Source of the DNA: Auricularia sp. M13
Lineage: Eukaryota; Basidiomycota; Agaricomycetes; Auriculariales; Auriculariaceae
Assembly (NCBI GenBank): GCA_037042915.1
Contig: CM073193.1
Span: 8,928,001 to 8,992,000, forward strand
DNA length: 64,000 nucleotides
Reading direction: 5' to 3'
Position 1 is the stretch's first letter; the number at the start of each line of letters is the position of its first letter. Below, one piece after another: positions 58,307 through 64,000 of this stretch. Below the pieces are notes generated by a model. That model did no database searches and was not told the DNA's origin. It saw only the letters and a list, made by a program, of their open reading frames with translations. The position numbers and the translations under genes were made by a program.

Positions 58307-60841
58307 ATGCCGCCTCGCCGTCCTTCCACGCGTACCCAGGTTGCCGCTGAGACTGCAGCTGCAGCAGCCTCAGCCCCTCGTCGGGCTACACGTAGCAGGT
58401 AAGGTTTGCTGCTGCTGTTGATGAAGCATCAACTCATTTAATTATGCAGGCCTGAGCCACTCGCATCGGCCTTGGCTCCCGTCTCCCGTCCAAGGAAGTC
58501 AAAGGCTGTGGCACAGCCTGAGCCTGTTCCTGAGCCTGAGCCCGAGCCTGAGCCCGAACCTGAGCACTCTGTGTATGTTTCCGTTGTGATATATAATTGG
58601 TGTGTTCTAAGTCTGCCTTAGTCCCGAACCCAATGAAGTGAAGACAACAAAGTGAGTCTTGCTGGTGATTGTATGTGGAGTTGGGATCTTATTTGTGTGT
58701 GCAGGCGTGCTTCCAAGGCCAAGAAGACTTCAGTCCAGCGCTTGCAAGAGGACTTGGCTGCAACTAGCCCGACTAGACTCGCTGGGTATGTTGCTATGCT
58801 TAGTGTTTGTCCTTGGCCTGATGGTGTTCAGTGTTGCTCGTGTTCTTCATGAGTCAGGGGACAGTGTGGCACCACCTGCGCCGCTTGCTCGCTCTTCATC
58901 CCCACCTCCTGCAGAGGATAGCTATGGTATCGATCTGTCTCCTGTGCGTCCTCGTGGCCGTGTCCCTGTCCATGATGGGCCTGTTGCTCGTGGCCGAAGT
59001 GCTAGTCCACATATGCCTGGGCCCCGTTCTCGTCGCTCTAGTAGGGAGGCTACTCCAGTTGCACCACCTCGACGCTCGTGCAGCACTTCACCAGTCTTGC
59101 GTGCATCTCCCCCCTCTGTGTCTGCCTCAGAACCTGTGCCTGTTCCCACCCCAGAGCCTGCGCCTGTTCCCAACCCAGAGCCTGTGCCTGTCCCTGCCCC
59201 TGGGCCTGCGCCTGTCCCTGCCCCAGGGCCTGTGCCTGCACCTACACCTGTGCCTGCTGCTTCCAGTCGCTCGCACCATAGGCAGGAGCGCACCAAGCCC
59301 ATGCAAGGTGCTTCACGCTCTGCGGGAGGGACCTTTCGTGGCAACAGGGTTGCACAAGGTGCCATGCCTCGAGATATAGCTGGTACGTATCCTTGCCTCT
59401 CACTTGTTCAGGCTCTCACTGCATGTTAGTGACTGAGGATGCTGTCACCGAGGAAGCAACACTTGGTGAGTTGTTGGGTGTTCCTTGTTGCTGTGATTAA
59501 GTTGTGTCTAGGTGTCAAGCTCCTTGTTTATGAGACTACCGTGTGCGACAAGGACCCTGTTGTCGTTCGCTTCAAGGTTGTGCCCAGTCCTCGCGTCTCA
59601 GATATTGTGGCAGGACTCTCGTCGTGTTTGCTTCGTGCTGGTCCTCTGTATGTTCGTGACGAGGAGCACTGGTGTGCGCTGGGTCTTCTCCCTCTGCTCG
59701 TCTCTATGTCAGATCCCTTTGTCTTTTTCGGAGTCCCCACCCAGTGACAACTGCGCTGTTGCCAAGATTGTTCTGGTCTGTCCCTTTTTATGTGCTCATG
59801 TTCTGTATGCTGATATATATTTAGGAACATCCTTCGACTAGCTCTGCCTCGCTTGCGCCTGCTGTTGCACCTCTCCAGTCTCCTGCTTTTGCTGGCACTT
59901 TTCCCAAGAGCAAGTTCGATCGTGGGCATGAGGCTATCAGGGTTGTCCGACAGGCCCTTAACTATGACACCAAGTACGCCTCTCTTTTTGCTGGCAACTG
60001 CCAGGATGTTCTCCATGCCTATCGACGCTACCTTGCGATCAAAGAGGCTGAGATGGACTGGAGCAACCTTGTGACCTCAGGCAAGGCTCCAGCAGGGCTG
60101 GAGAAAATGTCTGTGACGCATTTAATTTCGTGCTTCATGTCCTACTCGACTTGGACCCAGTACGCTCACTTTGATGTTAGTATCCCTTTCTACCCCTTGC
60201 TCTGACTTGATTCTCATGCACCTCTCTTTTAGATTGTCCGTGGTACTCAGAAGAAGCGTCGCAAGAGCGATGTCAACCTCAGTCTCAAAGATTCCGACTT
60301 ACATCGCTATCTGCAGGGTCAGCAGCTAACTCCTGAGCGTCTCGAGCAGATCTGGGGTTCCTATTCTGCCTCATATGAGCTGAAAAGGCTCCCAGAGGCA
60401 ATCAGGAGGTGCCAGCAGGAGATCATTAACTCCAGCTCCCCTGTGTCTGTTGTCCAGCCTCTACGGGATCGCTCCCCTGCTCCACCTGCTCGTCCTCGCT
60501 CTCGCTCTCGTTCTCCAGCATCTGCTTGCCCTCGTTCTCGTACACACTCCCCACTGCCTGGGACTTCGCGTGGTCGTTCATTTACTCGCGATCGCACTCG
60601 CTCTCCTCCTCGCTTTCGGTCTCGCTCACTCTCTTCGCCTCGCAAGATCCGACAACGCCACAGTTCGCCTCCATTGCAATCTCATACGCCAACATCGCGC
60701 CACCAGTCTCGGCATTCCTTGCCTTATTCACGTCATGCATCCTACTCACGACATTCATCGCCTGCGAGATCTTACACGTCTTCGCGGCATCGCGAGCGCT
60801 CACAGGAGGTGGATACCAGGCCAACAAAACGCCGTCGGTAG
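58307..60841 (+). CDS. Pro/Ser/Arg-rich nuclear-type protein next to the CxC gene
   Basis: I do not recognise the family. First exons by splice phase: 58307-58398, 58450-58572, 58622-58651, 58705-58785, 58832-59382; later exons run to a stop at 60839-60841. N-terminus MPPRRPSTRTQVAAETAAAA is basic and Ala-rich; exon 2 has PEPVPEPEPEPEPEPEHSV; exon 5 has PVPTPEPAPVPNPEPVPVPA repeats. A folded-looking segment follows (about 59880-60410): KSKFDRGHEAIRVVRQALNY, then LHAYRRYLAIKEAEMDWSNL and RYLQGQQLTPERLEQIWGSY. The C-terminus is an Arg/Ser domain (RSRSRSPASACPRSRTHS ... RPTKRRR) ending in a likely NLS. It lies 155 bp before the next gene on the same strand, suggesting a linked pair. It may belong to the same mobile unit. 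Confidence 0.65.
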
Positions 60842-60996
60842 GTAGACTAGATCAGTATCTCTCTTATCTATCTTAATTCCTGCAGTAGTTTTGTGATCAC
60901 TTTATCTCACTCTTTTGTCGGTTTATTTATTTGGTAGGTAGACTCGGGGAACCAATCTTATGGACATTATTCACCCGCATTTATCATAGGTTCCTC

Positions 60997-63349
60997 ATGG
61001 GACGAAGGCAGATCACCCTCGGTTCTACTTGGATGGTGCTAGTACTATTACTTGTTCCTGGCACCATCGCCGCCGACGCATCTGCTCCATTCCCTGACAT
61101 CAAGTTCTCGGTGTTCAGCAACTTTGTGCAGAACAACTTCCATGCAGACATCTCGCTGGCTGCAGTGCTAGGTTTTATGTTCACTGTGCTTCGCAATCCC
61201 GATCTACTCTCGCTTCATTACCGCCAAAAGTACAAAGGTACACCTGGCGACACAATCTCAAACATGTCTAGCTGGGGCACGTTTTTGGCCGATGTGATTC
61301 TGCGTCGCTGGGACTCTGCAGGTGTTGACAATCCAGCATCGACTATGCTTGCTGCTCCTGTTACACCTTGGCAACTTTTGCGACTTGACCAGCGGCGTCC
61401 CACCAAGTGTCAACTACTGGGAGTGGCAATCGAGCAGTTTGTGGCTCTCACTGGCCATGTTGCCACTAGCCACCAGCCTATTCCACACTTCGACGAATCT
61501 GCTATTCAACACATCGTTGTTCTTGTACCAGCACGCACAGATTGCCGCACGACAAACTGTGGATTGGCGCTGAAGCGCAATACGCATGGGGCTGATGCGA
61601 CACCCATTACTGTGATCAACGGTACAGACATAGTTCCCAACTCGTTCCTACTTGGGGCTCTTTGCACATTGTGCAAGTTTATCTACTATCCAGATCACTC
61701 GACACATCTGAAGTCTCCAGAGGCGTCCACTCCAGCTGGGGCCAGAAAGCCTCGCATTCGCTACAACAATCTTTCAGCAGCCCACATGAAGATTGGGCGC
61801 AACCTTTGGGTCGACCAGAAGTTTGCATGGACTGTGTTGAATGGTCTCTATTCGTTTGCTTCCACAGCATCATTCACCGAGTTCTGGACAAAGTCGTTTT
61901 GGCCCGAAGGCTCTCTGTCTCGCAGGCAGATCTGGCAATGCTTCGTCCAGATGTCCACGCGGGAGATTGCTCTGACTCTTAACCGCCACTTTGTCACCGA
62001 CGATGGACTGGCCATTACCCAGGTGGTGGAACAGGCTAACAAGCAGTTTAATACCATTGGCAGTGTCCCTGGTGCGAAGGATCATGCGTGTTCAGAATGC
62101 ACGCAACCATATCGAGCTCCAGCTCAGCATCTTGCTGGTGATGCAGCTGCTACTCTTGGAGTTGAACAATCTGCTGCAGGTGCCCCTGCTCTAGAGGGCC
62201 AAGTTGTGGATGCTGCACCAGGAGATGTTCGCCTGCGTCTCTCCAGTACACACTCTGTGACTGCAGATGTGATTGATGGAATTATAATGGGACCGTTGGT
62301 GAGCTCATATTCTGTGTTCTGCTCTCATACTGTGGAAAGAGCTAATTCATGTGCAGCACTGCGCTCTGGAGGATTGCTGTCAGCCACTCCTTGACACATC
62401 TAAAGGTGTATGGTGCAAAACACATCATCAGCGGTTCGCCCACCTCTGCCATGTTAAAGGCTGCTCACTGCCCATTGTTCCTGACACACGAGCCTGTGTT
62501 GGGCATCAGCCAGAGTGGAAACACCATCTGGATCGCTTTGGAAGGCAGTCTGTCATTGGAATGCGTCGTCGAATTCGCCAGGCTGAGCAGGAGACCAACG
62601 ACTGGAATCCATCTTCTCGTTCGCGCGCTCAGCCTCCTGCCCATGATGACAATGGCGAGCCTCTCCTTCCAGAGAGGAAGAACTACTTTGCTCCAGGTCG
62701 TTTCTACTGCCTCGAACTCATGGTCAAACCATGTGGTGTTCCAACAGCCTTTGACTTGTTCGACAAATCAGAGTCGCCCTCCAAGATTATCGACTTCATC
62801 AAGCGCCATCACCCTGGCTCTAGCAAGTCTCAGTACTATATCATCGACAAGGCTTGCATGGTTCTTCGTCGTCTTGTCACTTTGGGCAAATGGGACGAGT
62901 GGAAGAAGACCTCTCGACTTGTAGTTGATTCATATCACTATATCAACCATCGAGTCGCAGATTACCTCTGCCGCAAGTGGTGTAACCCAGCTCCTATGGA
63001 TGGCAGTGCTCCCAACTTGGTCATTTCTTCGACTGACGCCTCTGGACGTGTGCACCACAAGAGGGCCTTCAATACTCAGGTGTGTATTTATATTTATTGC
63101 CCTTGATCAGTCTTTAACTCTTGTCTCAAGGCAGCAGAGCAGCTGAATGCTTGGATATCAGGATACCAGCCCATCTTGAATCGTATGACAGTTTCCAACT
63201 TTAGGTGGTATGTCCTTGTACTACTGTTCCTGCATTATCGCACCGTCGAGGCACGCACATCGGCAAGGGACCAGCCGATGGATGCTGCCGACGAGGACGA
63301 TGGGGAACAGGATGTTGACGCCCTTGACGACGTTGAGACACATGAGTAA
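60997..63349 (+). CDS. CxC5/CxC6 cysteine-cluster protein, KDZ-transposon-associated (747 aa, 3 exons)
   Basis: Suggested join 60997-62298, 62357-63079, 63131-63349. The N-terminal half matches the CxC5-type cluster (TDCRTTNCGLALKRN, ALCTLCKFIYYPDHSTH, and HACSECTQPYRAP). The second exon opens with a CxC6-type zinc cluster: HCALEDCCQPLLDTSKG, VWCKTHHQRFAHLCHVKGC, and ACVGHQPEW. About 220 residues follow with conserved-looking acidic positions (YYIIDKACMVLRRLV, LVVDSYHYINHRVADYLC, AFNTQAAEQLNAWISGY), which may form a nuclease-like or DNA-handling domain (inference). The end is acidic (DEDDGEQDVDALDDVETHE). CxC5 and CxC6 were described as cysteine clusters found with Kyakuja-Dileera-Zisupton transposases in fungi. 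The function is unknown. The frame is intact throughout. Confidence 0.82.
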
Positions 63350-64000
63350 TTTTTGTGATGCAGATTGCACACTTGTATTTATTTTTGGCAGCCTTTTTCT
63401 CAGTCATGTATGAGCGGTACACTATTTAAAAATAAGTAGCTTGTTTCGCTCGATGTTGCCTGCTGCTGATGTGACGTCAAGGTCGTTTACATGTCTACTA
63501 AAACTTCCAGTGGTTGGCTCAGTGAGAGTATAGTGGACCGGCTGTTGCGGTTTGCGGCAATGTTCTTCGTCCACACCACTCCTGTGTTGTTTTAGCGACG
63601 CTCAGTCCTTGCTCGCTGTCCTCCATTCCCACCACTGCTACGCGCTCAAACCCTTGACCTCGGTCCACGCGCTCCCGCAATACCCTTCTGAGTTGCTCGC
63701 CGGACATCGCCCCTCTCTCATCGCCGTGCCAGTGCATCCCAGCACCGTCAGCATGCTCCTGCTGCCGTTCGGGCCGTCGGCTGTTCATGCCTGCTATTGT
63801 TGCGATTCGCGGCGGTGTCCTGCGTCCACACCTCTCCTGCTTCACCATTATCGACGCTCAGTCCACATTCGCCGCCCTCCACTGCCGCACGCCGTGACGA
63901 CCACCTCGGTCCCATACGCTCCAGCAACGCAACTTGGGCTGCACAGCCTCCGTTCTACACTCGCCAACGCCCCCGTCGACTTCCCTGCCACGCCGGCCAG
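63350..64000. other. window end, diverged tandem repeat
   Basis: No gene seen. Two related segments begin near 63538 and 63787 (both contain TTGCGRTTYGCGGC, then CGTCCACACC, then CGACGCTCAGTCC), a unit of roughly 245-250 bp that has diverged. The second copy continues to the window edge. Confidence 0.55.

Noticed and set aside
1-64000. CRISPR arrays, operons, ribosome binding sites, rRNA genes
   Set aside because: None seen; the intron-rich gene structure shows that this is a fungal nuclear sequence, where bacterial-type features are not expected.

Overview
The window looks like nuclear DNA of a filamentous basidiomycete, most likely an Agaricomycete. Genes are broken by many short introns (about 45-70 nt, GTRNG...YAG), F-box proteins are repeated many times, and it carries gene families typical of that class: HNH-nuclease-domain proteins, a cysteine-cluster protein of the kind tied to KDZ transposons, a CVNH lectin, and a Ty3/Gypsy element with a chromodomain-like C-terminus. 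No organism name can be fixed from sequence alone.

Layout. 1-4.0 kb holds no recognisable gene. 4.0-5.8 kb is an F-box protein (-). 7.2-7.9 kb is a five-exon thioredoxin (+). 8.7-12.7 kb is a 21-exon secreted subtilisin (+). 13.0-14.1 kb is an unknown basic protein (-). A small hAT-like MITE lies at 15.1-15.4 kb and a secreted CVNH lectin at 16.3-16.8 kb. 18.9-20.4 kb is a serine-rich coiled-coil protein. 21.1-24.5 kb holds two more F-box-type genes (-). 25.1-26.9 kb is a GPI-type chitin/polysaccharide deacetylase (-) and 28.5-30.0 kb is TRM6 (-), the tRNA m1A58 methyltransferase partner subunit. 30.1-34.8 kb is a decaying tandem block: HNH copy 1 (broken), an arrestin-like gene (broken) and HNH copy 2 (mostly intact). 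35.2-38.9 kb is an F-box paralogue cut in two by a 2.45-kb foldback element with 8-bp target duplications. 40.0-44.1 kb is a 13-exon Ulp/SENP-type SUMO protease (-).

From 44 kb the window turns into repeat-rich DNA: a helicase fragment, a hairpin-rich AATTGGAAC array, a tRNA-like sequence, and a 10.4-kb Ty3/Gypsy element (47532-57973, minus strand) with 256-bp LTRs that look identical and a 5-bp target duplication, so a very recent insertion. Just beyond it lie two plus-strand genes: a Pro/Ser/Arg-rich protein and a CxC5/CxC6 cysteine-cluster protein of the KDZ-transposon-associated type.

Exon joins were worked out by eye from splice motifs and phase. Where a join is quoted, its phases add up to an open frame, but none has transcript support.
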